Of a DNA stretch of 64,000 nt, positions 55,334-63,507 are shown piece by piece. The notes under the pieces are model-generated. The model did not search any database. It was not told the origin of the DNA and saw only the letters and a list, made by a program, of their open reading frames with translations. Both the position numbers and the translations under genes were made by a program. The DNA is from Kitasatospora sp. GAS204B (GTDB lineage: Bacteria; Actinomycetota; Actinomycetes; Streptomycetales; Streptomycetaceae). The number at the start of each line of letters is the position of its first letter. Within the stretch, counting starts at the first letter, position 1. The stretch is taken from contig NZ_JARZAG010000020.1 of NCBI RefSeq assembly GCF_029892155.1, positions 62,001 through 126,000 of the forward strand, given 5' to 3'.

Positions 55334-56907
55334 CCACCATGATCAGCACCGACGAGGACACCCTGCGCGCCCGTACCGCCGAGTTGCGGGCGCTGCGCGA
55401 GCGGGTCCGGCAGGGCCCCAGCCGGCAGGCGACCGAGGCGCAGCATGCCAAGGGCAAGCTGACGGCCCATGAACGGATCGAGCTTTTGCTGGACGAGGGC
55501 TCCTTCCACGAGGTCGAGGGGTTACGCCGGCACCGCGCCACCGGGTTCGGCCTGGAGGACCGGAAGCCGCACGGCGACGGCGTGATCACCGGGTGGGGGC
55601 TGGTCCGCGGGCGGACCGTCTTCGTCTACGCGCACGACTTCCGGATCTTCGGCGGCGCGCTGGGCGAGGCGCACGCGCAGAAGATCCACAAGATCATGGA
55701 CATGGCCATCGCGGCCGGTGCCCCGCTGGTCTCGCTCAACGACGGTGCCGGCGCCCGGATCCAGGAGGGCGTCACCGCGCTGGCCGGCTACGGCGGCATC
55801 TTCCAGCGCAACGTCAAGGCCTCCGGCGTGATCCCGCAGATCTCCGTGATGCTCGGGCCCTGCGCGGGCGGTGCGGCCTACAGCCCCGCGCTGACCGACT
55901 TCGTCTTCATGGTCCGCGAGACCTCGCAGATGTTCATCACCGGACCGGACGTGGTCCAGGCCGTCACCGGCGAGAAGATCAGCCAGAACGGCCTGGGCGG
56001 CGCCGACGTGCACGGCAGCGTCTCGGGCGTGGCCCACTTCGTCTACGACGACGAGCAGTCCTGCCTGGAAGAGGTCCGCTACCTGCTCTCGCTGCTGCCG
56101 CAGAACAACCGTGAGACGCCGCCCGTGGTGCTCTGCGACGACCCGGTGGACCGGCGCACCGAGGTCCTGCTCGACATGGTCCCCGCCTCCGGCTGCCGCC
56201 CGTACGACATGCGCCGGGTGGTCGAGGAGATCGTCGACCACGGCGAGTTCCTGGAGATCCACGAGAGTTGGGCCACCAGCGTGCTGATCGTGCTGGCCCG
56301 GATCGAGGGGCGGGTGGTGGGCATCGTCGCCAACCAGCCGCAGAACCTGGCCGGCGTGCTGGACATCCACTCCTCGGAGAAGGCGGCCCGCTTCGTGCAG
56401 ATGTGCGACGCGTTCAGCATCCCGCTGGTCACCCTGGTGGACGTGCCCGGCTTCCTGCCGGGCCGCGACCAGGAGCACGGCGGCATCATCCGGCACGGCG
56501 CCAAGCTGCTCTACGCCTACTGCAACGCCACCGTGCCGCGGATCCAGCTGATCATGCGCAAGGCGTACGGCGGCGCCTACATCGTGATGGACTCCCGCTC
56601 GGTCGGCGCCGACCTCTCCTACGCCTGGCCGACCAACGAGATCGCCGTGATGGGCGCCGAGGGCGCGGCCAACGTGGTCTTCCGCCGCGAGATCGCCGCC
56701 TCGGACGACCCCGACGCGACCCGGGAGCGCCGGGTGAAGGAGTACCGCGAGGAGCTGATGCACCCCTACTACGCGGCCGAGCGCGGCCTGGTGGACGACG
56801 TCATCGACCCCGCCGAGACCCGCTCCGTGCTCGCCCACGCCCTCGCCGTCCTGCGCGGCAAGCACACCGATCTGCCGGCCCGCAAGCACGCCAACCCCCC
56901 GATGTGA
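55330..56907 (+). CDS. Acyl-CoA carboxylase carboxyltransferase beta subunit (AccB/PccB type)
   Basis: The 525-residue protein overlaps the NTF2 gene by 4 bp. It has the crotonase-like double domain: GKLTAHERIELLLDEGSF, the oxyanion loops GPCAGGAAYSPAL (N-half) and RKAYGGAYIVM (C-half), and FLPGRDQEHGGIIRHGAKLLYA. It transfers carboxyl from biotin to acetyl- or propionyl-CoA, giving malonyl- or methylmalonyl-CoA extender. The residue that sets acetyl versus propionyl choice was not assigned. Leu65 is a TTA codon (55522-55524), so translation should depend on the bldA tRNA. No biotin-bearing alpha subunit gene is in the window. Confidence 0.95.
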   Translation: MTTMISTDEDTLRARTAELRALRERVRQGPSRQATEAQHAKGKLTAHERIELLLDEGSFHEVEGLRRHRATGFGLEDRKPHGDGVITGWGLVRGRTVFVYAHDFRIFGGALGEAHAQKIHKIMDMAIAAGAPLVSLNDGAGARIQEGVTALAGYGGIFQRNVKASGVIPQISVMLGPCAGGAAYSPALTDFVFMVRETSQMFITGPDVVQAVTGEKISQNGLGGADVHGSVSGVAHFVYDDEQSCLEEVRYLLSLLPQNNRETPPVVLCDDPVDRRTEVLLDMVPASGCRPYDMRRVVEEIVDHGEFLEIHESWATSVLIVLARIEGRVVGIVANQPQNLAGVLDIHSSEKAARFVQMCDAFSIPLVTLVDVPGFLPGRDQEHGGIIRHGAKLLYAYCNATVPRIQLIMRKAYGGAYIVMDSRSVGADLSYAWPTNEIAVMGAEGAANVVFRREIAASDDPDATRERRVKEYREELMHPYYAAERGLVDDVIDPAETRSVLAHALAVLRGKHTDLPARKHANPPM

Positions 56908-56915
56908 GGAACGAG

Positions 56916-57125
56916 ATGCTGACCCTTCAGGTCCTGCACGGCAATCCCACGCCCGACGAACTCGCCGCGCTGACCGCCGTCCTGCTGGCCCGGGCGGCCC
57001 AGGCGGCCCACCCCGCGATCGCGGCCACCACCCGCTCGCACGCGCACACCCCGCACCGCCGCCGCACCTCGTGGCGGATGGCCACCAGCTACCGGCCGCC
57101 GGCGGCCTGGGCTTCGGTGAGCTGA
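56916..57125 (+). CDS. Acyl-CoA carboxylase epsilon subunit
   Basis: The 69-residue protein starts at ATG 56916, 9 bp after the beta subunit. It has the family opening LQVLHGNPTPDELAALTAVL and a conserved Trp-containing tail SSYRP-like (ATSYRPPAAWAS). The epsilon subunit bridges alpha and beta subunits in actinobacterial complexes. Its place next to the beta subunit confirms a dedicated extender-supply enzyme. Confidence 0.9.
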   Translation: MLTLQVLHGNPTPDELAALTAVLLARAAQAAHPAIAATTRSHAHTPHRRRTSWRMATSYRPPAAWASVS

Positions 57126-57188
57126 GCTTCGGTGGGGTGAGCCGGACCAGGTGGAGCGCGTCCAGGCTCACCCTCGCGAGTCCAACCC

Positions 57189-57593
57189 CTATGCCTCGGG
57201 CAACGGCTGGACGGTCAGGTGGTAGTCCTGCCGGATCCGCCCGTCCTCGTCCAGCACGAGGAAGACCCGGGCGGCCCAGGCCACTTCACCGACCTGAGGG
57301 CCCTTGGCATAGGTCAGCTGGATGGTGAACATGACCACGTCGCCGTGAACGGTGACGTGGTCATCGTCCGTGACGTGGTACTCACCGGGGGCGACGAGCA
57401 GCCCGTACGCCTCCGCGACCCGGTCCACCAGCCCGGCGTGGCCGCGGAACTGGACGCCCTCGACGAACTCGACGCCGTCCGAGGCCCACAACTCGGCGAC
57501 GGCGCGCTCGCGGACGGCGGCGTCCGGCTCGCTCCAGACGGCGGTGTAGCGTTCCACGATCTGGTCGACGTCCGTGGTGGTGATCTGCGGCAT
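57189..57593 (-). CDS. NTF2/SnoaL-like protein
   Basis: The 134-residue protein starts at ATG 57593. It reads DVDQIVERYTAVWSEPDAAV then VAELWASDGVEFVEG and ends with VFLVLDEDGRIRQDYHL, the usual nuclear-transport-factor-2-like pattern. It is more distant from the polyketide-type NTF2 proteins at 53480-54881. It is divergent from the MerR gene and could be its target. The function is not recognisable. Confidence 0.83.
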   Translation of the reverse strand: MPQITTTDVDQIVERYTAVWSEPDAAVRERAVAELWASDGVEFVEGVQFRGHAGLVDRVAEAYGLLVAPGEYHVTDDDHVTVHGDVVMFTIQLTYAKGPQVGEVAWAARVFLVLDEDGRIRQDYHLTVQPLPEA

Positions 57594-57612
57594 GGTCGGT
57601 CAACTCCCTTGC

Positions 57613-57660
57613 TCGGTGCATGTCTCGGTGCGTGTCTCGGTGCGTGTCTTGGTAGGTGTT
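57613..57660. repeat. Four tandem 12-bp repeats upstream of the NTF2 gene
   Basis: TCGGTGCATGTC, TCGGTGCGTGTC (twice) and a degenerate TTGGTAGGTGTT are contiguous. They lie between divergent genes, 20 bp from the NTF2 start. Confidence 0.8.
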
Positions 57661-57734
57661 CGGCCGGGATCCGGCCGTGGTCACCAGCGTCCGGGCGGTC
57701 GTCGCGGGAGGGTCAAGGGGATCATCGCGCCGGA

Positions 57735-57753
57735 CTCTCCCCCTGGGGGAGGG
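57735..57753. promoter_or_regulatory. MerR-type operator upstream of the merR-like gene
   Basis: CTCCCCC-T-GGGGGAG (57737-57751) is a near-perfect palindrome inside CTCTCCCCCTGGGGGAGGG, 17 bp before the GTG. Such GC-rich inverted repeats are typical autoregulatory sites of MerR proteins in Streptomyces, where they act in long-spacer promoters. Confidence 0.75.
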
Positions 57754-57767
57754 CGCACAATCGCGGA

Positions 57768-58631
57768 GTGACGAGCTACCTGTCGATCGGCGATTTCGCG
57801 CGCGCGACCCACCTGACGGTCAAGACCCTGCGCCACTACCACGAGATCGGCCTGCTGGAACCAGCCGAGGTCGACCCGCAGACCGGGTATCGGCGCTACT
57901 CGGTCGAGCAACTCCCCACGGCCCAGGTGGTGCGCCGCTTCCGGGACCTCGGGATGCCGCTGGAGGAGGTCAGGACCGTCCTGGCCGCCTCGGACGTGGC
58001 GGCCCGCAACCGGCACATCAGCGCGCATCTGAGCCGGTTGGAGGAGGAGTTGGGCCGCACGCGGCGCGCGGTCGCGGCGCTGCGTGACCTGCTGACGCCG
58101 CCCGGGCCAGAGGACGCACCTGCGATCGAGCTGCGCAGCGTCGGCGCGATCCAGGCCGCGGCGGTCACCGCGACGGTCCAGGTCCAGGACGTCGGAGCCT
58201 GGTTCCAGGGCGCCCTCGGCGAGCTGTTCGCGACCGTGGCGAGCCAGGGGCTGCGGGAGACCGGCCCCGCCGGCGGCGTGTACGCGGATGAGGTGTTCAC
58301 CCTGCACGAGGGGCAGGTCACCATCTTCGTCCCCTGCGACGGTCCCGTCCGGCCGGTCGGCAGGGTTGAACCGCTGCTCGTGCCGCCGGTGGAGCTCGCC
58401 GTGATCGAGCACTGCGGCCCGCCGTCCGAGGTCGACCGTGCTTACGGCGCGCTGGCCGGCTACGTCTCACGCCACGCGCTCGCCGTCGATGGCCCGATCC
58501 GTGAGTACTACCTGGTCGGCCGGCGGCAGACCCCGGACAGCGCGCTGTGGCGCACCGAGGTCTGCTGGCCGGTCTTCCGCACCGGCGTCGCTGCCCATGG
58601 CAGCGCAGCCGAGCCGTCCGAAACGGCGTAG
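57768..58631 (+). CDS. MerR-family regulator with GyrI-like effector domain
   Basis: The 287-residue protein starts at GTG 57768. The MerR winged helix is SIGDFARATHLTVKTLRHYHEIGLL, written here in two parts: SIGDFARATHLTV and KTLRHYHEIGLLEP. It is followed by the YRRYSVEQLPTAQVV wing and a coiled coil. The C-terminal half (about 125-275) resembles GyrI/SOUL-type ligand-binding domains (VPPVELAVIEHCGPPSEVDRAY). Together these mark a multidrug-sensing activator like BmrR. Targets may be the divergent NTF2 gene or the nearby exporter. Confidence 0.9.
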   Translation: MTSYLSIGDFARATHLTVKTLRHYHEIGLLEPAEVDPQTGYRRYSVEQLPTAQVVRRFRDLGMPLEEVRTVLAASDVAARNRHISAHLSRLEEELGRTRRAVAALRDLLTPPGPEDAPAIELRSVGAIQAAAVTATVQVQDVGAWFQGALGELFATVASQGLRETGPAGGVYADEVFTLHEGQVTIFVPCDGPVRPVGRVEPLLVPPVELAVIEHCGPPSEVDRAYGALAGYVSRHALAVDGPIREYYLVGRRQTPDSALWRTEVCWPVFRTGVAAHGSAAEPSETA

Positions 58632-58643
58632 CGCCGTAACGGC

Positions 58644-58672
58644 GTCGGCTACCTGCAAGGCAGGTAGCCGAC
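58644..58672. terminator. Hairpin between convergent MerR and MMPL genes
   Basis: GTCGGCTACCTGC and GCAGGTAGCCGAC form a perfect 13-bp stem with an AAG loop. It begins 12 bp after the MerR stop. Confidence 0.88.
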
Positions 58673-58772
58673 AGTTCAGTTGCCCCGCCCCAGCTGCCTG
58701 AAGCTTCCTCGGCACCCGAGACGGCGGTGGGCCACCCCGACCGGGGCAGCCCACCGCTGATGAGGACTCAGG

Positions 58773-61100
58773 TCAGAGCAGCACCGCCTCCGGCTCGGCG
58801 GCCTCGGCTGCGGCAGCCGCCGCCTCCAGGTCCGCCGTCACCGCCGCCTCGCCACGGCTGTGCGACAGGTCGGGCAGCCAGGTCAGCCAACTCGGCAGGT
58901 ACCAGTTGCGGTCGCCCAGCAGCGCCATCACAGCGGGCAGCAGCACCCCGCGGATGATCGAGGCGTCGAGGAAGACCGCCACGCCGAGGCCGACGCCGAT
59001 CTCCTTCATCGAGACCACCGTGAGCGTGCCGAAGATGGCGAACACGCCCACCATGATCACGGCCGCGCTGGTGATCACCCCGGCCGTGCTGCCGATGCCG
59101 TGGGCGATCGCGTCCCGGGTGGCGAGCCCCTTGTCGCGGCCCTCCTTGATCCGGGAGACCACGAAGACGTGGTAGTCCATGCTGAGGCCGAAGAGGATGA
59201 CGAAGAGGAAGAGCGGCAGCCAGGACTCGATCGCGCCCACCTTGTGCGAACCGAGCACCGAGGCTCCCACACCGTGCTGGAAGACCAGGGTCAGCACGCC
59301 GTAGGCGGCGCCCACCGAGAGCAGGTTGAGCACCACCGCGGTGACGGCGATGACCAGCGAGCGGAACGACAGCAGCATCAGCACGAAGGCCAGCACCAGC
59401 ACGAACCCGAAGACCGGCAGCACGCTGCTGCTGAGCTGGTGGTTGAAGTCGATCGAGGTCGCGGTCGAGCCGCCGACGGCCACCTCGGTGCCCGCCACCG
59501 TACCGAGCGTGTGCGGGATGACGGTGTCACGCAGTGCCTTCACCGCGTTGACGCTGGCGTTGTCGGTACCGGTACCGGCCAGCGAGAGGTTGATGACGGC
59601 GACGCCCTGCTGCGGGTGCAGCGCCACCGAGACCGGCTGGTGCACCTGACCGGTGGCCAGCGCCTCGCGCTGGAAATCGGTGATCGCCTGGGTGACGGCC
59701 GGGCTCGAGACGTCCTGCGCCTTGAGCACGACCTGGGCCGGCAACGGGTTGCCCGGGAAGGCCTGCTGGATCCGGTCGCCGGTCGCCACCACGGCGTTGC
59801 CGCTGGGCAGTTCCTGGGCCGCGCTGAGCTGCGCGGTGTGCATCCCGAAGACCGGCACGGCCAGCGCCAGCAGCACCCCGGCGGCGAGCACGGTGGAGAG
59901 CAGCGGCTTGCCGAGCACGCCGCGGATGATGGCGGCCCAGACGCGGCTGCCGCCGGCCGGGCTGTTCCGGCGCATCCGGGAGAGCAGCGGCACCCGGCCC
60001 TTCTCCACCCGGTCGCCGAGCATCGAGAGCAGCGCGGGCAGCACGGTCACCGAGCCGAGCACCGCGACGATGACGACCAGAATGGTGGCCAGACCCATCG
60101 CCTGGAAGGTGGCGATGCCGGTGAGGAACATGCCGGCCATCGCGACCGCCACGGTCAGGCCGGAGACCAGCACCGAGTGCCCCGAGGTGGCGGCGGCGAT
60201 CCGCAGCGCCGTCCCGGCGTCGCGTCCGGCCGCCCGTTCCTCGCGCTCGCGGCGGATGTAGAAGAGGCAGTAGTCGACGCCGACCGCGAGGCCGACCAGC
60301 AGCATCACCGAGCTGGCGTTGTCGTCGGTGGGCACCAGGTGGCTGCTGAGCGCGACCAGGCCGAACGCGGCGGTGAACGCGGTGACCGCGAGCGCGACCG
60401 GCAGCACGGCGGCGACCAGCGCGCCGAAGACCACCAGCAGGATGCCCAGTGCCAGCGGCACGGCGGTCCACTCGGCCTGGCTGAAGTCGTTGGTGAAGAT
60501 GTCGTTGAAGGCCTTCTTCGCCCCGGCGTCGCCGAACTCCTGGACCAGCAGCCCGGGCTGGGCCGCCTGGACCTTGGTGACGGCGGTCAGTACCGGCTGC
60601 ACCCGGTCCGCGGCGGTGTCCGGGTCGCCGCTCATCGAGAAGGTGATCAGCGCCGAGTGCCGGTCGGCGGAGATCGCGCCGCTGTCGTACGGGCTCTGCA
60701 GACCGGTCACCGTGCCGGTGCCCTGGACGGCGGCCGTGGCCTGGTCGACGGCGGTGTGGAAGCGCTGGTCGTCGGCGGTGAACTGGCTGCTCTGGATGAG
60801 GACGGTCTCGGCGGCGGGTGTGCGCAGCCCGGCGTCGGCAAGGATCTTGACGGCCCGTCCGGACTCGCCGACGCCGTTGTCGACATCCGTCGACTTGGCG
60901 GTCCCGACCGCGGTTCCGATCATGGTCGCGAGGACGACGGCGAGCAGCCAGCCCCAGACGGCGGTCTTGCGGTGGCGGGTGCTCCAGTCGCCGATCGCGA
61001 CGGCGAGTCCGGGCTTGCGGGTCGGCTTGTCGGGTGCGTTGGAGCCGGGCGGACTGGCGCTCGGCCGTCCGGTCGGCCTTGTGGTCGGCCTTGTGGTCAC
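58773..61100 (-). CDS. MMPL/RND-family membrane transporter
   Basis: The 775-residue protein starts at GTG 61100 behind AGGAGGG; long in-frame extensions upstream are not supported. About 12 membrane segments in two sets of six flank two extracytoplasmic loops (about residues 70-210 and 430-560). MMPL signatures include VGVDYCLFYIRREREERAAG and the repeat GLSMDYHVFVVSRIKEGRDKG, with SAAVIMVGVFAIF after it. These transporters use proton force to export lipids or lipophilic products. A link with the polyketides is possible but unproven. Confidence 0.93.
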   Translation of the reverse strand: MTTRPTTRPTGRPSASPPGSNAPDKPTRKPGLAVAIGDWSTRHRKTAVWGWLLAVVLATMIGTAVGTAKSTDVDNGVGESGRAVKILADAGLRTPAAETVLIQSSQFTADDQRFHTAVDQATAAVQGTGTVTGLQSPYDSGAISADRHSALITFSMSGDPDTAADRVQPVLTAVTKVQAAQPGLLVQEFGDAGAKKAFNDIFTNDFSQAEWTAVPLALGILLVVFGALVAAVLPVALAVTAFTAAFGLVALSSHLVPTDDNASSVMLLVGLAVGVDYCLFYIRREREERAAGRDAGTALRIAAATSGHSVLVSGLTVAVAMAGMFLTGIATFQAMGLATILVVIVAVLGSVTVLPALLSMLGDRVEKGRVPLLSRMRRNSPAGGSRVWAAIIRGVLGKPLLSTVLAAGVLLALAVPVFGMHTAQLSAAQELPSGNAVVATGDRIQQAFPGNPLPAQVVLKAQDVSSPAVTQAITDFQREALATGQVHQPVSVALHPQQGVAVINLSLAGTGTDNASVNAVKALRDTVIPHTLGTVAGTEVAVGGSTATSIDFNHQLSSSVLPVFGFVLVLAFVLMLLSFRSLVIAVTAVVLNLLSVGAAYGVLTLVFQHGVGASVLGSHKVGAIESWLPLFLFVILFGLSMDYHVFVVSRIKEGRDKGLATRDAIAHGIGSTAGVITSAAVIMVGVFAIFGTLTVVSMKEIGVGLGVAVFLDASIIRGVLLPAVMALLGDRNWYLPSWLTWLPDLSHSRGEAAVTADLEAAAAAAEAAEPEAVLL

Positions 61101-61344
61101 GATGCCCTCCTGGAGGGACGGGTCGGGGAGCCGGCCCGACAGGTGGTCCCGCCGGGCAAGGGGGCTTGCGCGGAGCGCGGCATCCTCCAGGGTGCGCGGG
61201 TGAACTTGAGCCCCGGTCGAGTGGCTTACGCACAGCTGACTGATCGTCACGTGAACGTTCTGGTTCGCACGGGCTCGACCGGCCGTCAAGTCCGGCCCCA
61301 GAGCCCACGGGTACCATCCCGCAGCCGTTGCGCGTGGTGGCCCC

Positions 61345-62181
61345 TCAGGCGCGGCGGATCGTGATGTCGCCGAGGCCGGTACGGGCCCGCACCTCGACCG
61401 TCTCGTCGGTGGCCTCGGGCCCGTCGGTGGCCCCGAGGGTGTTGTGCACCCGGCCCAGGCCGGTGTTGACGTCGAGCCAGGCGGCGGTGGCCTCCCGGAT
61501 TCCGACCTCCAGGTCACCGGCGCCGGTCTGCAGCAGGATCTGACCGCGTGCGACGTCGTCGACCCGGATGTCGCCGTGGGCGGACTTGGCCTGGACGCCC
61601 GAGCGCGCGATGCCGACCACGATCCGGCCGTTGGAGGAGTTCACCCGCAGGTCGCCGGTGACCTCGCCCACCACCGTCTCGCCGTTGAGGTTCTTCACCG
61701 TGGCCGTGCCGGTGACCTCGCCGATCGCGACCCGGCCCGAACCGGTCACTTCGGCGTCGCCCGCCACACGGTCCACCTGGACCCGGCCGTGCGCGGTCCT
61801 CAGCCGCACGCCGGCGGCCTCGTCCAACTGGATGTCGCCGGCCGACGTCTTCAACGTGCAGTCCCCGAGCCGGCCTTCGCCGGTGAAGTCGGCCATCGGC
61901 GAGTTGCCGTGGATCGCCGAGCCGGTCGGCAGCGCGATGCTGATGTCCAGCGAACCGCTTCGGCCGAACAGCGACCGCTTTCGGGGACCCTTGATCAGCA
62001 GGGTGCCGTCCGTGTAGCCGACCTTGGTCTGCTGCGCGGCCCGCACGTCGGCCTCCTCGGTGGGGCTGCTCGGCTGCACCGTCACGACGGTGGTGGCGCG
62101 CTTGCTCGCGGTGATCCGTACCGAGCCGATGTCGAACTCGAGGTTCACGGAGATCGGTTCGGGGGTGTCGAATTCAGGCAT
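61345..62181 (-). CDS. DUF4097-family beta-repeat protein
   Basis: The 278-residue protein starts at ATG 62181. After an Ig-like start (DTPEPISVNLEFDIGSVRI) it is a series of short beta repeats of the form GDxxVxxxxG (ADFTGEGRLGDCTLKTSAGD, VTGDLRVNSSNGRIVVG), typical of DUF4097. No enzyme motif or signal peptide is seen. It is 101 bp downstream of the HicB-like gene on the same strand, a pairing common in Streptomyces genomes. The cellular role is unknown. Confidence 0.88.
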   Translation of the reverse strand: MPEFDTPEPISVNLEFDIGSVRITASKRATTVVTVQPSSPTEEADVRAAQQTKVGYTDGTLLIKGPRKRSLFGRSGSLDISIALPTGSAIHGNSPMADFTGEGRLGDCTLKTSAGDIQLDEAAGVRLRTAHGRVQVDRVAGDAEVTGSGRVAIGEVTGTATVKNLNGETVVGEVTGDLRVNSSNGRIVVGIARSGVQAKSAHGDIRVDDVARGQILLQTGAGDLEVGIREATAAWLDVNTGLGRVHNTLGATDGPEATDETVEVRARTGLGDITIRRA

Positions 62182-62282
62182 GGCTGTCCCGTCCTCTTGG
62201 CTCGGTGATTCGTTTCCGCCGGTGGCGGGGTGAACGGTGAAAGTGGCGGCGAAGCGCGACGAAGGCTCGATGGACCAGCGGG

Positions 62283-62828
62283 CTAGCGCACCCAGCCGGT
62301 GTACCCCTGCTGGCGCCAGTGCCGACTGCCGCCCGGGCGGCCACGGTCGCCGGGATCCAGCGCGGTGGCCACGGCGCGCACCAGCCAGGCGTTGCCCGAG
62401 AGGCCTTCCTGTGCCGCCGCCTCCTCGAGCCGGGCTTTGAGATGGGCGGGGAGGCGGAAGTTGATCCGCGCCATCCCGCCCTCGTCCCCCTCCGGAGCGA
62501 CTGCGGCCGTGGCTGCCGCCACGCTCGGCGCGGGTGGCGCCGCCGGCCCGCTGTCGGGCCCGCCCGGGTGCTCGTAGGCCGGCCGGCTCGGCGGTGTCAC
62601 CACGAATTCCGGATCGAGCCCGCGCAGCCGCAGATCCACCGAGCCGGGTGCCAACTCCAGTGTCACCTCGCCCATGGCGGCCGAGAGCGCGCTCAGCAGG
62701 ACGAGGCGAGCGGCTGACTCCAGCGGTGCGGTGAGCCGCTCGGCCAGGGCGCGGGTCTCATCTCCGCCCGCGTCCGCGGCGACCGCGAGTTCATGGCGGA
62801 GGTTGTCGATGTACGGCGTGAGGTCCAT
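62283..62828 (-). CDS. HicB-like ribbon-helix-helix protein
   Basis: The 181-residue protein starts at ATG 62828. A helical N-terminus (DLTPYIDNLRHELAVAADAG) and a Pro/Ala-rich linker precede a C-terminal Arc-type ribbon-helix-helix, MARINFRLPAHLKARLEEAA. It probably binds DNA and may control itself and the DUF4097 gene. No HicA toxin gene is next to it, so it is not an evident toxin-antitoxin module. Confidence 0.8.
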   Translation of the reverse strand: MDLTPYIDNLRHELAVAADAGGDETRALAERLTAPLESAARLVLLSALSAAMGEVTLELAPGSVDLRLRGLDPEFVVTPPSRPAYEHPGGPDSGPAAPPAPSVAAATAAVAPEGDEGGMARINFRLPAHLKARLEEAAAQEGLSGNAWLVRAVATALDPGDRGRPGGSRHWRQQGYTGWVR

Positions 62829-62965
62829 GACGCCATCGTGGCGCATCGATGGCGCCACTGCAAACATCATGCCGCCAAATGGGTGCCATATTGGCTCCAT
62901 TGCTTCGCCGGTCCAACATCTCGGGGGCGTTGTGCCACCCCGGCGCCCGGACCTCCTGGGAGCAC

Positions 62966-63011
62966 CGAAGGCGTGTGGCGCCCGGCAACTGCCGTGCGCC
63001 ACACGCCTTCG
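62966..63011 (-). terminator. Hairpin downstream of the DoxX-like gene
   Basis: CGAAGGCGTGTGGCGC and its exact complement form a 16-bp stem with a 14-nt loop. It lies just after the DoxX-like stop on the - strand. Confidence 0.85.
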
Positions 63012-63021
63012 ACGGATCAGG

Positions 63022-63384
63022 TCAGGAGCTCTGCACCCGCGAGATGATCATGATCAGCGCGCAGGCCAGGAAGAGGGTGTACGGCACCAGTTCCTTGCCC
63101 GTGTCCCCGTGCGTCACCTGGCGGTAGACGACGAAGCCGCTCAGCAGTGCGAAGAACGAACCGGCCGCCACCGCCGGGGCGGTCTGCCAGAAGCCCTGGA
63201 TCACGCCGACCACGCCGAGCAGGTCCAGCAGGCCGATCAGCACGATGACGTCGCGGCGTGGCGGGGTGCGGGTCAGTGAGGTGAAGCGGTTGACCGCCAC
63301 CTGCATGGCGGGGATGCCGGCGATCGCGGAGAGGCCGAACTCGAGGATGAGAACCCCTGAGGCCACGCCGCCGAGGATACGCAT
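63022..63384 (-). CDS. DoxX-like small membrane protein
   Basis: The 120-residue protein starts at ATG 63384. Four hydrophobic segments are spaced as in DoxX proteins (GVASGVLILEFGLSAIAGI, VIVLIGLLDLLGVVGVI, VAAGSFFALLSGFVVY, LVPYTLFLACALIMII). DoxX-like proteins are poorly defined inner-membrane proteins tied to redox or quinone stress. It is probably co-directional with the MFS transporter. Confidence 0.82.
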   Translation of the reverse strand: MRILGGVASGVLILEFGLSAIAGIPAMQVAVNRFTSLTRTPPRRDVIVLIGLLDLLGVVGVIQGFWQTAPAVAAGSFFALLSGFVVYRQVTHGDTGKELVPYTLFLACALIMIISRVQSS

Positions 63385-63400
63385 GATCTGGACTCCTGCC

Positions 63401-63468
63401 GGGACGAGGGACGAGGAACGAACGATGCGGGACGAGGGACGAACGATGCGGCGCGAGGGACGAGATGC
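63401..63468. repeat. Three degenerate copies of a GGGACGAGGGACGA..GATGC unit
   Basis: Copies start near 63401, 63429 and 63450 and differ by short insertions. They fill the gap between the MFS and DoxX-like genes. No regulatory meaning is evident. Confidence 0.6.
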
Positions 63469-63507
63469 GCAGCGGTGCGCGGTGCCGTCCAGCGGCGCGG
63501 ACGGTGA

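Noticed and set aside
61265..61292. SARP-like heptamers TCGCACG, TCGACCG and TCAAGTC upstream of the MMPL gene
   Set aside because: Spacing is 10 and 11 bp, but the heptamers diverge from consensus and are in the wrong orientation for the gene.
61101..61517. N-terminal extension of the MMPL frame
   Set aside because: The extra residues are low-complexity and not hydrophobic, while GTG 61100 has a strong ribosome-binding site.
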